A stretch of DNA of 64,000 nt. Source: Adiantum capillus-veneris. Its lineage: Eukaryota > Streptophyta > Polypodiopsida > Polypodiales > Pteridaceae. The stretch covers positions 88,369,340-88,433,339 of the forward strand of contig CM043971.1 of the NCBI GenBank assembly GCA_014529385.2. The letters run 5' to 3'. This document shows positions 1 through 11,799 of this stretch, piece after piece. The notes beneath the pieces were generated by a model. It was not told the origin of the DNA. It saw nothing but the letters and a program-made list of their open reading frames with translations, and did no database searches. How positions within the stretch are numbered: position 1 is the first letter of the stretch; every line of letters begins with the position of its first letter. The position numbers were made by a program, and so were the translations under genes.

Positions 1-3000
1 CAGAACAAGCTCGTTGGGATGTTAAGGATGCGCAGGCTCATGCATTGATTGCGTTGTCTGTGAAGCGCACCATTGTTCCTCACATCTGCTCAGCAAAATA
101 TGCAAAACAGGCTTGGGATATTTTAGCAGGTCTTTATGCAAGCCGCAATGAGGCTAAAATTGCTTTGCTGCGTAAAGAGCTGGAGTCGAAGATTATGCAT
201 GAGGAAGATGATATGGACACTTTCCTTTCTAGTGTCCAGGATATCAATGAGTAACTTATTTATGCAGGTGAAGTTATTTCAAACAGTTCCCTTGTGCAGA
301 CTGTTCTTGATGCCTTACCAGATTCTTACCAGACTTTTGCTAGTACTTGGAGACTTATGACCCAAGGAAATCTAGAAGTTGTCAAGTTTGATGCATTATG
401 CACATTGCTGTTGCAAGAGTCACTTTCTAGAAAAAACAGGACTAGGCAACGTGCAGTTGAACAGGCTTTTATTGCTTCTCAAAGAAAGGGTGGTAACAGT
501 AATGCAACCACTTCTTATGGTTCTGCTGCGAGTGGCAAAAATTTTGTTCCTAATGATTCTGCTGGCAGTACTTCGTCTAGAAATTCTGGTGATAAGGGCA
601 AAAAGAAGATGCGTTGCCATTATTGTAAAGCCAATGATCACTTGATCAAGTAGTGTCCTAAGTTGAAGGCCAAAGAGGCTAAGAAGAAAGATGGTGGTTC
701 CACTCCAAATGCTGGTTCCACTACAAATGCAGCCATTGTTGAGTCTTCTGTGAAAGGAGATTGTGTTGCTGATGTTGATGCAGAATGGGCTTTTAGCGCA
801 GAGTGCGCTTACAATCCTGCTGTCCATGATGCATGCTTGTCAGTTGCTGCAGATTCACATGTGTGGTATTTTGACAGTGGTGCACAAAGCACATTACCTC
901 ACATTGTGAATTGTTTACCTCTCTCGAGTCTGTCCCTCATGGGAATTCAGTCACTTGTGCCAACAATGCCTTTTATCCAGTTCAGGGAGTTGGAAAGATT
1001 GTGCTCACTGATGCTAATGGTAGTTCCTTCACACTTGTTGATGCACTTTATGTACCTGGGATCAAGAAGAATCTCTTGTCTGTATCCGCACTTGCTAGAC
1101 TTGGACTTGTAGTCAAAATTGTGGATGACAGATGTACAGTTCATGATCTCAGTTTTGTTGATGAAATTGTTGCACTGGGCTTTTGTGTCGTGGGCTGTAT
1201 AAGCTCACTTTGTATGACAAGTGTGGAAAATTTTTTGCAAATGCTGTTGCAGATTCAAGGGCTATTTCAGATGCAAAACTTTGGCATGCACGTTTTGGTC
1301 ATCTGAATTTTGCTAGTTTGCTGCGTTTGCAGAAATATGATATGGTTGCTTCTTTGCCACCTCTTGAAGCACCTGTCAAACATGTTTGTGAAGGCTGTAT
1401 TTTGGGTAAGATGCAGCGTTCTAAGTTTCCAAAGGATGGTTCAGTTCGGGCCACATGCAGGTTGCAGCTTGTGCATAGTGATGTTTGTGGGCCCATGCAA
1501 ACTCCATCCTTGGGCAATTGCCACATGCAGGTTGCAGCTTGTGCATAGTGATGTTTGTGGGCCCATGCAAACTCCATCCTTGGGCAATTACCTTTACTTC
1601 GTGACTTTCATTGATGATTACTCCAGGCATGCATGGGTATTTCCGCTTAAAGAGAAGTCCAAAGTTTTTATGTGCTTTAAACAATTTCTGGCTATGGCTG
1701 AAAATGTCTCGAAATATACTATGGACACCCTCTGTTCCGATCGAGGGGAAAGGTATATGTCTCATGAATTCAATGCATTTCTGGCTAGTCATGGGATAAA
1801 ACACCAATGTACAGTGCCTTATACACCTCAGCAAAATGGTGTTGCTGAGAGGAAAAACAGGTCACTTACAAAAATGACACGATGTATGGTCAAAAATCAA
1901 GCTTTGCTGCATTCTTTTTGGCTTGAGGCCATCATGTGTGCCACTTATGTACTAAACAGGTGTCCTACGAAAGCTTTGTAGTCTATTACTCCATATGAAG
2001 CATGGCATGATAGAAAGCCTTCTATTGAGAACATGCGTGTTTTTGACTGTTTGGCATATTCTTTGGTTCCACAAACATAGCGCAAAAAATTGGATGATAA
2101 GACTGCCAAATGTATTTTTGTTGGTTACAGTGCTGAAAGCAAAGGTTACAGGTTGTATCATCCGTAGACAAAACGTATTCTAGTTTCACAAGATGTAGTG
2201 TTTGTGGAAGATTCTGTTCAGCCCTTGCTATCATGTACTAGAGACAGTAATGTAAGCTCACAGGACATTTATGACACTTTGTTGCCTCTTTTCAGTGGTG
2301 GAAATACGAATGTAAGTTCCAATGAGGCAAATGTACAGCCTATGGGGGTTTCTCAAAATGTTACAGATCAGTCTATTACTGATGCAGATGTACATGATGT
2401 ACTTGATGAGGAAAGGGCGGAAAATGAGGAGGCTAGAGATATGCCAAAATGGCTGGTGCACACTTTGCGTGAAAGTAAATTGGATGCACCTTTGTCTAGT
2501 TGTACTCGTTCAAGCTCTCGCCATGCATCTTCTGCATCAGATTGTTATGCTTTGGCTGTGTCTAGCTTACATGATGTTGAAGAGCCTCTGTATTTTGATG
2601 AAGCACATAATTCAAAAAATTGGATGGCTGCCATGCAATCAGAATATGATGCACTTATAGAAAATGACACATGGACTTTATGTGATTTGCCTCCTAGCAA
2701 AAATGCCATTGGTACGATGTGGGTGTACAAGTTGAAACGCAAGCCGGATGGTGAGATCGATTGCCATAAGGCTCGACTTGTTGCAAAGGGTTATGCACAA
2801 CAAAAAGGCATAGATTATGAAGAGACTTTTGCTCCCACTTGTCGTATGACTATACTGTGCGTTTTCTATGTGCATTGGTAGCTCATTTTGGTTGGGATGT
2901 ACATCAATCAGACATTGTTACTGCTTTCTTGAATGGTGACATATTTGAGGAAGTTTATGTAATGCAGCCTCGCGGTTTTGTCATAAAAGGACAAGAGGAC

Positions 3001-4119
3001 AAAGTGTGCACATGTAAGAAGGCTTTGTATGGGTTGAAGCAATCTCCTCGTGCTTGGTATGAGAAAGCTGACACTCATTTGGTCAAACGAGGCTTTTGTA
3101 ACAGTCCAACAGAAAGCGCATTGTATGTAAAGCATGAGGGTGATGTACTTCTCATTGTGGTTCTTTATGTCGATGATTTGCTGATCACTGGACCAAAGGA
3201 GAGACATATTGCTGAGTTTAAGGCTGATTTGAATTCTACTTTCAAGATGAAAGATTTGGGGCTGTTGCATCATTACTTGGGTATACAGTTTAAGCAGTGT
3301 GATGGTGGTATTGCCTTGTGTCAGAAATTACATAGAAACATTGCTATGTAAGTTTGGACTTGAGGATTGCAAACCTATTGCCACTCCCATGGAAACAGGT
3401 TTGAAGTTGACTCTACATGATTATGGATATCCTACTAATGTCACTCTTTACCAAACTGTTGTTGGTTGCCTCATTTATGTATGCAACGCGAGGCCGGATA
3501 TTTAGTTTGCAGTCTCACAGGTCAACAGATTTATGCATAGCACACGGTCTAAGCATTGTCAGGCTATCAAGAGGATTTTCCGCTACCTTAGTGGCACTTT
3601 ACATCTTGGCTTGTTTTATCCCAAGGGGGATCATTGCCGCCAGACTTACATGCTTTTTCGGACTCAGATTGGGCTGGTTGTTTTGACATGCAAATGTCCA
3701 GAAGTAGTTTTTGTTTCATGCTTGGCAGCTCATGTATATCATGGTTGAGCAAGAAGCAACCTACTGTGGCCACTTCGAGTTGTGAGGCTGAGTACAGGGT
3801 AGTCTTCACAGCTATGGTTGAGTGTGTATGGCTCAGATGCCTTATGGCTGATTTGGGTGTTGGACAGGACACTACCAACACTATCTACACTAACAGTTAG
3901 AGCGCATTGGCAGTTGCGAGGAACCCAGTTTTTCATCCTCGCACAAAGCACATTGAGGTGCATTACCACTATGTCAGGGAGAGGATCTCAGCAGGAGAGA
4001 TCAGCTTGGCTTATGTGCCAACACAGGACAACCTTACAGATGTTTTCACAATGGCATTGTCTCGTGAGAAGCTCGAAGCTTTCCGCAAAGCTTTGGGCTT
4101 ACTCCCCTTTGTGGACTGA
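1..4119 (+). pseudogene. copia gag-pol polyprotein, decayed
   Basis: The frame can be followed with several breaks. A UBN2-type gag region lies at about 45-460. A CCHC knuckle (CHYCKANDHLIK, then a stop, then C) lies at about 615-656. The protease motif WYFDSGA is near 865. The GAG-pre-integrase motif LWHARFGHLNF is near 1280, and the integrase core at 1440-1980 ends in TPQQNGVAERKNRSL. Reverse transcriptase spans about 2630-3340 with LYVDDLLITG near 3165, and RNase H/C-terminal sequence spans about 3640-4119 (TSSCEAEY, HTKHIEVHYHYVRE-like). In-frame stops near 252, 652, 1978, 2079, 2165, 3505 and 3898 mostly stand where the family or the second copy has glutamine. A 70 bp duplication shifts the integrase frame. 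The protein is non-functional. Confidence 0.9.
1450..1589 (+). repeat. 70 bp perfect tandem duplication inside integrase
   Basis: Bases 1450-1519 are repeated exactly as 1520-1589. Seventy is not a multiple of three, so the duplication moves the integrase reading frame by one base. The upstream frame stops inside the second copy, and the rest of the integrase is read in the next frame. The two copies show no difference, so the duplication is young compared with the point decay of the element. The second copia copy (minus strand, 21530-21610) has only one copy of this stretch. Confidence 0.95.
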
Positions 4120-4189
4120 TCATGTCCTCAGGGCATGGAACTTCCCTTTACTCATGTGCCAACTCTCGTTCACCGCATCACTCCAGCTT

Positions 4190-4416
4190 TGTTACCATAT
4201 ATATGTGGTAGTGATGTGTGTGAACACACTAGGACTGCCGGGGCATTTTTTCCCTCTTTAGGAGGTTTTTTCCCCTCAGCATTGTATATATGCCCATCAC
4301 TCTAGGGCTATTTATCTTTCCATTGCACACTAAGTAACACACTCTCTATTGTGTGCCTTGAGCTTCCTTTGTCTTCTCCAAGCTGTGTGCATTTCTTTGC
4401 AACCCTAATTCCAACA
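4190..4416 (+). repeat. copia 3' LTR
   Basis: It starts TGTTACCATA and ends CTAATTCCAACA (TGTT/AACA inverted ends), and aligns along its length with the reverse complement of 28718-28940. It holds a TATA-like stretch (TGTATATATGCCC) near 4285. I see no clear polypurine tract just before it. Confidence 0.85.
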
Positions 4417-4475
4417 GGATTTGTATCAAATAAATGCTTTAAAACATCAATCAAATCTCATAAAAATGGATTCTA

Positions 4476-4767
4476 AAAAGATTAAGGTGTCAAAAACACC
4501 AAGTGATGTGAGTACTAAGCAACATATAGATTGATTATGCCAACCAAAAATATAATATCTAGATACAAAGAGCACCAACAACTCTTATCATAATATTGTT
4601 CACCCTAATCTCAAGTATGAAAAGATTAAGGTGTGAAAAACACCAAATGATGTGAGTACTAAGCAGCATATATATTGATTATGCCAACCAAAAATACAAT
4701 ATCTAGATACAAAGAGCACCAACAATTCTTATCATAAAATTGGTCACCCTGATCTCAAGTATGAAAA
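4476..4767. repeat. two tandem copies of a 145 bp A+T-rich unit
   Basis: The stretch beginning AAAAGATTAAGGTGT at 4476 recurs from 4621 with a few changes, including the shared run GATGTGAGTACTAAGCA. No coding frame is conserved between the copies. The rest of 4417-5335 is A+T-rich and shows nothing I can name. Confidence 0.85.
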
Positions 4768-5335
4768 AATAGCTAGTCCCAATTTTGAAACACTATCAAG
4801 TTTCAACTACACTCTAGGATGTACAACACCCAAATTAACATTCAATAATTAAAAACCAAAAAATATTGTTGAATACCCTATGGCCTTGTTTGGCTAGTAC
4901 AACCTATGAGCACCCTCCTAGTTAGAAAAAGATTTTAAAGACACATTTTTTGATACATTGTATTTTATTTTTTCGAGAGCCATGTACATGAGTCTATGTA
5001 ATTTTGATCTTAGAGCTATACATTCTTGAGTTGTAGAGTTGTAAATGTTTTATTCTATATGAAGGTCTGAAAGTAGTCGGACAATGGGCATTTTTTAAAG
5101 CCCTAAGTATAGCTCTAGTTTGAAAGGAAAGTCTTTGGGAGCAAAAAAAGGATCTCTATTGTATGTGCAGTTAAGCTGCTTCTCAACTCTACTTTGTAAT
5201 GAATGTAACTCTTGATTAGGCAATCTATTTTGAATTTCAAAACTTGCATCATGTTCCTATTCTCTTGATCTGTCATTCAAGTGTAGAAATTATGAGTTTT
5301 ATGATGGTTTGTGACTAAATGTTTGCAAGACTTAC

Positions 5336-5575
5336 AAAATCTTATGCACAAAGCTCACGAAGATAGTAAGTGAATCAAGGTTAGATTGGGACTATAAGCT
5401 ACATTCAATTTTATGGACATACAAAGTAGCTTACAAAACATCGATTGAAATAACACCTTTTAACATGGTGTTTGGTCTTAATGTCATATTGCCCATACAT
5501 TTCTTGATTCCAATGCCTAGAGTAGCCAAAGACTTAGATTGGAAAGGTCATGAGCTATCAGAGAGGTTATATATA
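5336..5575 (+). pseudogene. Ty3/gypsy integrase fragment
   Basis: An 80-codon open stretch reads KILCTKLTKIVSESRLDWD, then a WTYKVAYKTSIEITPF-type block and VFGLNVILPI. This is the C-terminal end of a gypsy integrase core, where the family has W-A-Y-R-T ... T-P-F ... L-V-Y-G. No other part of the element is next to it. It is a short isolated relic cut off at the direct repeat that starts near 5578. Confidence 0.75.
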
Positions 5576-5577
5576 TA

Positions 5578-5720
5578 AGGGAGTGGTATGTCCCCCAAAT
5601 AAACCATACTATATTTTTAGGACATTAGACTAAGGTAAATAGTAATCTTTGCGAGGAAGTTTAAAAAAAATAAATAAATAAATAAATAAATATATATAAA
5701 TTTACTATTGTATAAGTATG

Positions 5721-5745
<25 letters not shown>
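5578..5745. repeat. direct repeat A, left copy (flanks an RT element)
   Basis: The sequence from GGTATGTCCCCCAAATAAACC through GCGAGGAAGTTTAAA and on to an A/T-rich tract, TATAAGTAT and a GT run recurs at 11350-11517 in the same orientation. The blocks are close to identical outside the simple-sequence parts. They bracket about 5.6 kb that contains a reverse transcriptase relic. They could be terminal repeats of that element or copies of an unrelated repeat. Confidence 0.75.

Positions 5746-5764
<19 letters not shown>
5662..5764. repeat. (TAAA)n and (TG)n microsatellites
   Basis: A TAAA run lies at about 5671-5693 and an uninterrupted TG run of about 42 bp at 5723-5764. Both sit inside and just after the left direct repeat; the right copy carries TA and TG runs at the same places. 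Confidence 0.95.
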
Positions 5765-5767
<3 letters not shown>

Positions 5768-5802
5768 CCGCCCTGTCCCAGGCACCATACACAATGGGTC
5801 AA

Positions 5803-5831
5803 TAGTAGGCCCATTGTGAATGGGCCTACTA
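5803..5831. other. perfect 13 bp inverted repeat (hairpin)
   Basis: TAGTAGGCCCATT and its exact reverse complement are separated by GTG. It lies 39 bp after the TG run and just beyond the 3' end of the minus-strand reverse transcriptase relic, so in that orientation it would fold in the 3' untranslated RNA. Confidence 0.85.
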
Positions 5832-5963
5832 CCTAATCATAGAAATGATGTTGTTGTGGTTGAAATGTAAGCTTGGCCAATCGTTTTGAGAAAAAGATTG
5901 TGTGATTTTGTTAATAATGTCTTTTTTTTTTAATCCATTAAGGAAAAATTTAAGTACAATTAT

Positions 5964-8853
5964 CTAAATATTCTCCCAAGCCAAGAAGCAGTTAGAAGAG
6001 GAGTATACTATAAGGTATAGTAGGTTGATACAAGTACTAAGAGAAGATTTATGTGGTCGATTGTTGTTCTTTTTTAGGATTTCAATAGGTGGAATATCTA
6101 ACAGGTCTTTTTTCCAAGAGAACTTTTGGTCATAGTTTCCTACACAGGGGTTATGTAGTCTAATTGTAAAGTTAAGGAACTGGATAGTAGTGCCAAAAAA
6201 GCATGTTGGTGAAGTAAACCCATGTTTAAAGGTTGGTTCAATTTTTAAGCAGTTAGGATAGACATTATTAATCTTATTTGAGAATAATCTATTGTTGAGG
6301 CATAATAAGTCATCCATATATCTGTAAGTATGATTAAAAAGTGAAAGTTTATGATAATTATTTTGTCACTCATGGTTAAAAGAACCATTTGTATCTAAAG
6401 AAGGCTAAGTATAGATTACACATTACAGGTGAGCAGGAAAAATCCATGGGAATGCCCTGGATTTGATTAAAGCATTGTCCTCTGAAGATTGTACAATTAT
6501 CAAGTACCCAAGATATGTTGTTGAATAGGTTTACCTCATCAAAGTGAAGTGGATAAGAAGATTGTGATTTTTAAATCCATCTAAAGTTTTCTGGAGAGCA
6601 ATATGTAAGAGAAGCCATTAACCCTAGCATTCTTGAAGGATAGCTTAATCATTTGATATATTCTCATAGCACAGAGTAATATCAGGTGTGAAAAGATGAA
6701 AAATTTGTTTGGGGAGGTTTAGAGTAGCCTCAGTGGCATTTTTTATCATCCAGAATGGGTTATAGTGAATTTGAAGAAAGTTAAATCAGATTTTCTGTTT
6801 AGAGGCACATACATTTTCAAATTCTGAAAGAATGAGGTCAAGGCAAAGGGTAATATATTTGGTAATGTTAGAAAAAATTCTATTCGAGGCATCAGATATC
6901 CATCTAAATTTATGCTTATTTAACTTATAGGTGGGAAAAAGTATAGGAAGTTTGGTAATTTGAATAGAATACCCTATACTTTCTAGATGTTTTGAAATAT
7001 TATAGGTGACATCATAGGGGGAAGTATTAAGTGGTGTGAATTCCTTGCCAGATATGGGTTTTTAGGAAAAGTGGGTATGTGATTGAGTCCTTTAGCAAGG
7101 ATTTTCTGGATTGTGGTATTTTCAATGAGATCCAGATTACAAGTACAAACATGTATGCCATAAGTATCAAAATCTTTGCAGTATGGGACAAATTTATCAC
7201 AATCACAATTTGGCATAGTGCCGTGTCGTAAGAAATCATTACTGTAAACCACATTCTTAATAGGTTGTTGGTACATCCAACCAATAAGAACATTATCAAG
7301 TATCTCATGGTTTCCAAATAATAAGTCAAAACATTCACAAAAAAGTGTTTTAGGGTGTACCCAATCTAGAAGTACATTTTGAAAAAGACAATGTTTGTAA
7401 ATAAACTTTTTGCCAGATGTCTTTTTGGTGAGAGACAATCTTCCACAAGGGCCAACCGTAACCTACACAATCATAAGTGATCATAAGTCAAGAAGCTGTC
7501 TGATAGGGGTGTTCCTACCTCTTCCCCTAGTGAAGCTAAGAGATTTTCCTCTATTAAAATTAGAGGAGGAGCTGGGTGTAAAGAATGAAGTGAAAGAATT
7601 AGGGGTGTTAAGATAGTTTTTCAGTGAGGGGGAATCATCATCATCAATACAAGGCTTGAGAAGACTGGATAATCTTAACACCCTTGTAATTTGCATAGGT
7701 AGTTAAATAAGTCCCAGGTTCATCAGCTTTCAATTCTTTGAGGATATCTAGCATAAGCCCACGAAAGATGTTGAAAGCAATTTGAGCAATAACTAATTGT
7801 TTGGCCTGGCCACCTAGCCAAGAGCAGATAAGAGATAGATGGAAGTCCATCGGTTTTTGAGGAAAGAGCTCGTCCAAATGATTGAGGATAAACCACATAG
7901 CATGGTCAAACCACATAATACTGGATTCGCACGAAGCTTTAGGGTCAAGAAATTTACAAGCACATTTAACATAAGTTCAAAAAACATTCTAGATGGATTC
8001 TATGTAGAAATCAGGATTACTTTTAGCAAATTCCATGTTCCCTTTTGTTTGTATGTATAAACCTATATTAGAGGAGCACTTGGAGTGGTCTATCAAGTTG
8101 AGGTTGAAGGAGATTTAACGAGTTCTCCTTTGTCTAAGAACTGGCCTCCTTTGAGAATTTTTAGTCTACAATCCTCAATAATGGCAGTCGTGAGGTTAGC
8201 CAGATATACCCAAGTTTCATTAAGACTAGGTTAGCCACCCAAGTTTTACTAAGAATAGGTGCTAGAAAAGCTTTGTTAGGTAGAATGCAAAGCTGATGGT
8301 CCACACCAAAGGATTCAATTTCAATCTGTATAAGAGGAACAAAAGGAAAAACCTTGGATACCTTGGGTACAATCTCTAGAAGGTTAGAGTCACTGAGGGA
8401 CCAAATATTGTTTTGGAATTCCTTGACAGCCTCGAGAGTTGCATTATCTCTGCAAAATATATGACCTATTTGAGAAATAGATGGGACAACAGAGGCACTG
8501 ATAAAAGATGGGTTGAGCCCACACATTTTTTTCACAAAGTTAGATAATTCTTCTCCAAAAGAAGAAAATCATGCAAGCTCGTACTGATATTGTATAGAGA
8601 GTATAGGCAATTGGGCTATGTACTGGGAAATCATATTCAATCCATCTTTGGAGTCCTTGTCCAAGGTAGCTAGAATCTTGACCCAATCATTAAAGGACAA
8701 CATGTGTAAGATAGATAGCTTTTTGTCAGAAGATAGAGCTGAGTCATATATTAATTGAGAAGCATCCAAACTGCCAATACATCTTAGGACAAGAGAGGTA
8801 GCCACAGAGAGGGGGTCAGAAGATAGTTCCAGGCCTTGCAAGAGAGCAAGGGT
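5964..8853 (-). pseudogene. reverse transcriptase relic, Penelope-like candidate
   Basis: Read on the minus strand from 8853 to 5964 this is one decayed coding region in several pieces. The first exon-like piece (8853-8157, TLALLQGLELSS...) has no domain I know. A basic RG-rich linker lies near 7510. A Cys-rich block with CDCDKFVPYC and YGIHVCTCNLDLIENT (about 7230-7110) resembles the block that precedes the catalytic part in animal and plant Penelope-like reverse transcriptases. RYMDDLLCLNN at about 6310 is the catalytic palm motif, followed by NVYPNCLKI and FLNFTIRL. Many stops and frameshifts make it non-functional. A GIY-YIG endonuclease is not visible. The Penelope assignment rests on motif resemblance only; another non-LTR family is possible. 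Confidence 0.6.
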
Positions 8854-8866
8854 CTGCAAAATAGAC
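8854..8866 (-). other. candidate 3' splice site
   Basis: On the minus strand the sequence TTGTCTATTTTGCAG directly precedes the open coding stretch that begins at 8853. This is a good plant acceptor (pyrimidine-rich, GCAG). A donor-like CTCAG/GTCAGT lies at 10951/10950, downstream of a TATA box, so an intron of about 2.1 kb (10950-8854) is possible. Confidence 0.4.
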
Positions 8867-8869
8867 AAA

Positions 8870-10950
8870 ATTAGTTAGAAAGTCATGGATTATTTGTGGT
8901 AATAAGTAACACAAAGCTTGGCCATCTAGCCAAAAAAGGTCTAGTTCTAAGAGCTAGGGCATTTTTAGGGGACTGGTCCTTTAGGTAAAACCTAATTTGT
9001 TCTAAATTCCTTGTATGTTTCTCCGGGTCGTGGTTTACCCTCATGCAAGCTGTCAACTTAAAATGTTTGTGATCCTAAAAGAAAGTATATATAATATTAG
9101 TCTAGTAGTTTGGGCCTGCAATCCTTAAACCGGCAAGGTCAGAGACCATGAAAGCCGTGAGCAAGAAACCAGAATCTTAGCCTATGTAGGATCACCTAGC
9201 ACTAGCCAACCAATCAAGGATTTAAAGGCAGTGGGTCCAAACATAAAACCAAGATTCAAGAAAGTTTCTAAAGCCAGTAACCCAATTTTTTCAAACCTTA
9301 TGTTGTATAGGGCGTGTGTGTAGCTGTTTTAACTTATATAATAAGACATAAATGAGCTTTTACATTCAAAAGATAGTTGGTTTTAGAGAGAAGGTAAAAA
9401 TTAGTACAAAAACAACTTAGTCTTAGAATTATCTTTGTACATGGTATATGAGAATGAAGCCACATTCCAGTATACAATGATATTGATCCAATAAAGAATT
9501 ACTTCCGAAGTGGTAGGAGCAAGTGTACTATCTGACAAACAATAGCTTTAAGCCAAAAAAAAAATCCAAGAAAGGAAAGAGTCCTCACCTGCATTCATCC
9601 AAACAAGACAACGATTCGTTAGCCTTGGATGTGTATTACATGTGTCAATGGACTATATCAGTTATTATCCATGCCCAACTTACAACTCTTTTTAACTTAT
9701 AACCACTGTCCAAACTGTTCATTTCTTTCAATTCTTTCGTTTTTAATGTGAAGAAAAAAAAATTTATTATCTCATTTATTGGCAGTAATTGTATGTATGG
9801 TTTCTATATAGCCCAATGTTTTATCAGACCTTTAAATAGATATTTAACATATATATCATTTTGATATGAAGGCCATTACCCCTTTTGATCCAAGTGTCCT
9901 ATTTTAACCCATAGGTTAGTTTTTCAAATATTGTTTTGCCATATTGTCAAGCCCAAATTCCTAAGTACCATAAAGCATAAAGTAACCTGATTAACAACAT
10001 GAGGCATGTACCATAAAAATCCCCTTTTTTAAAGCGTCAATTTTGGCTTAAGTAACAACCAAAACTTCCAATCCCACATGGGTATATTTAATCCAACTTA
10101 CCTCCTTCTGTATGTGTTGTGATAGAGAAAGAAATCTACTAAATCTATCCTAGCTTAAACTAATTTTCACATAAGTAAACGCCTAAAAAGAAATTTGCAT
10201 TTTTTAAGCAACAGAATAGCTAGATATGAACTTGTTATCAATGTTTTATCAAACAATATGGCTCACATCTTATTTCACAAACTATTCATCTTTTGGGTCT
10301 ACCTTTACCATTAGTTTCAAAGGAAAAAATCAAAATTATAACCTTCTTATTATAAAGACAGACCAGTCTCACGGCAATAACCAATACTAAAAGATCTCCA
10401 CCCCCTTTTTTTAATGTTCAACCACGGCATTACCTAGCCCCATGATTATGAAGAGATACATAGAAGCCTCAAGCATAAGGCAATACACAAATTTATCCAT
10501 TGTTTTTGGGTCATAACCCACATTAACAAAAAAAAACCACATCCTACCATACAAAAGCCAGAAACGCATAAGTACTTAATGTGTTTAGTTTAAGGCTATT
10601 GATCCCAACAATGAATATCATCATTTTTACCAGAGAAAAAAAATATTGCAAGCCATACTTTTTATCAACCATCCTACCAATAATCAATTTAATGCACCAT
10701 ATGCAGTTGTGGTAAAGAAACTAGTTAAAGCCAATCGATACCTGCTTGGATAGCATAAAAAAACCATTCTAGTTTATGCACAGTTTGCATTCGCGGCATG
10801 GTATCCAAAAAAACCTTTCTTCAGCCAATCATGTCAGTCACAATATGTATTCCCAACATAATATCCCCCAAAAGAAACCAATTAAAAGCCAGTTGGTAAC
10901 TGTGTGAATAGCCAAAAATAACCCAAACTTATCATAGTAGTAGGACTGAC
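8870..10950. other. non-coding stretch, possible intron of the RT element
   Basis: No frame longer than about 60 codons is supported on either strand. The minus strand is T-rich, as plant introns are. The segment at about 9310-9450 weakly resembles the segment just right of the second direct repeat (11515-11660; shared ATTCAAAAGA and ACAACTYAGTCTT), which hints at a partial internal copy. Confidence 0.4.
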
Positions 10951-11077
10951 CTGAGATGGTAGTTCAACAACCTCCATAGCATCACAGCATCAAAAAGCCC
11001 TCACACCTCACTTTGTAATACACACGCAGAGAAAGAATACCCACAGACTAATTGAGGGGCTCAAAGCTCCCTCACCC

Positions 11078-11106
11078 TTTATAGGCCATTTGATTTGCTC
11101 CACGTG
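11078..11106 (-). promoter_or_regulatory. candidate minus-strand promoter (G-box plus TATA)
   Basis: On the minus strand CACGTG (11106-11101) is followed 17 bp later by CTATAAAGG (TATAAA at 11083-11078). About 100 bp further are two ATG codons (10982 and 10977) and then a donor-like CTCAG/GTCAGT. The order G-box, TATA, short exon, donor fits a Pol II promoter driving the minus-strand element. It is a prediction from motifs only. Confidence 0.4.
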
Positions 11107-11349
11107 AGAAGACGCCCCACGATCTAAGTATTTTAGTGGCTACAAGTTCCCAAGCGGCCTCATGGCCTGTCCTACTCACGTACTGGGGGTTTGAGAGGGA
11201 GAGTGATTGCATGTAGGTGTACGCAATAGGCTGCAGTGTATAGTAATACAGTCAAGCAGGACAGAGAGAGCAAGGGCATGAAATGTTAGGGAAATAATGA
11301 AGGCGATGTTTTATGCATAATAGGCAAAGGTGTGGGTATCCATATGAGG

Positions 11350-11517
11350 ATATAAGAGAGAGGTATGTCCCCCCCAAATAAACCATACTATATTTTTAGG
11401 ACATTTAGACTAAGGTAAATAGTAACCTTTGCGAGGAAGTTTAAAATATACATATATATATATATATATATATTTTTACTGGTATATAAGTATACATGTG
11501 TATGTGTGTGTGTATGT
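11350..11517. repeat. direct repeat A, right copy
   Basis: It matches 5578-5745 in the same orientation through AAATAAACCATACTATATTT and GCGAGGAAGTTTAAA. The simple-sequence part differs: here it is a TA run (about 11451-11473) followed by a broken TG run. Confidence 0.75.
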
Positions 11518-11799
11518 GTTGCTATGTTTAAGCTTATACCTATACACAGAAGAACATAACAATTCAAAAGACAACTCGCTTTAGACAAAGGACAATGATT
11601 AGCACTAAAACAACTCAGTCTTTCTTTGATGCATGGGTGAAGGTAGATGCCACTACGTGATTAGGAAGTGTATCAAGGTGGCCTCTTTATGGTGAAATGG
11701 AAGTGTTGGTAGTATAGCCTGAGTGCCCGTTCTATACCTTTCTATCGGAGATCCAAGAAAGATGTTGATTTACTAGTGAAATGGTAGTGGTAGGCAGCT

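Larger units (their letters stand above)
1..4416 (+). mobile_element. Ty1/copia LTR retrotransposon, decayed, 5' end outside window
   Basis: The domain order gag, CCHC knuckle, aspartic protease, integrase, reverse transcriptase, RNase H, followed by an LTR-like block with TGTT...AACA ends, is that of a Ty1/copia element. The 5' LTR and the first part of gag lie left of the window. A second copy of the same family lies at 17772-28940 on the other strand and keeps the 5' LTR and primer site that are missing here, so the two copies complement each other. Stops and frameshifts show it is inactive. Confidence 0.93.

Noticed and set aside
11350-11517. Direct repeats at 5578 and 11350 as ordinary LTRs of a gypsy or copia element
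   Set aside because: There are no TG...CA ends, primer site or polypurine tract at either copy, and the enclosed reverse transcriptase is not of LTR type.
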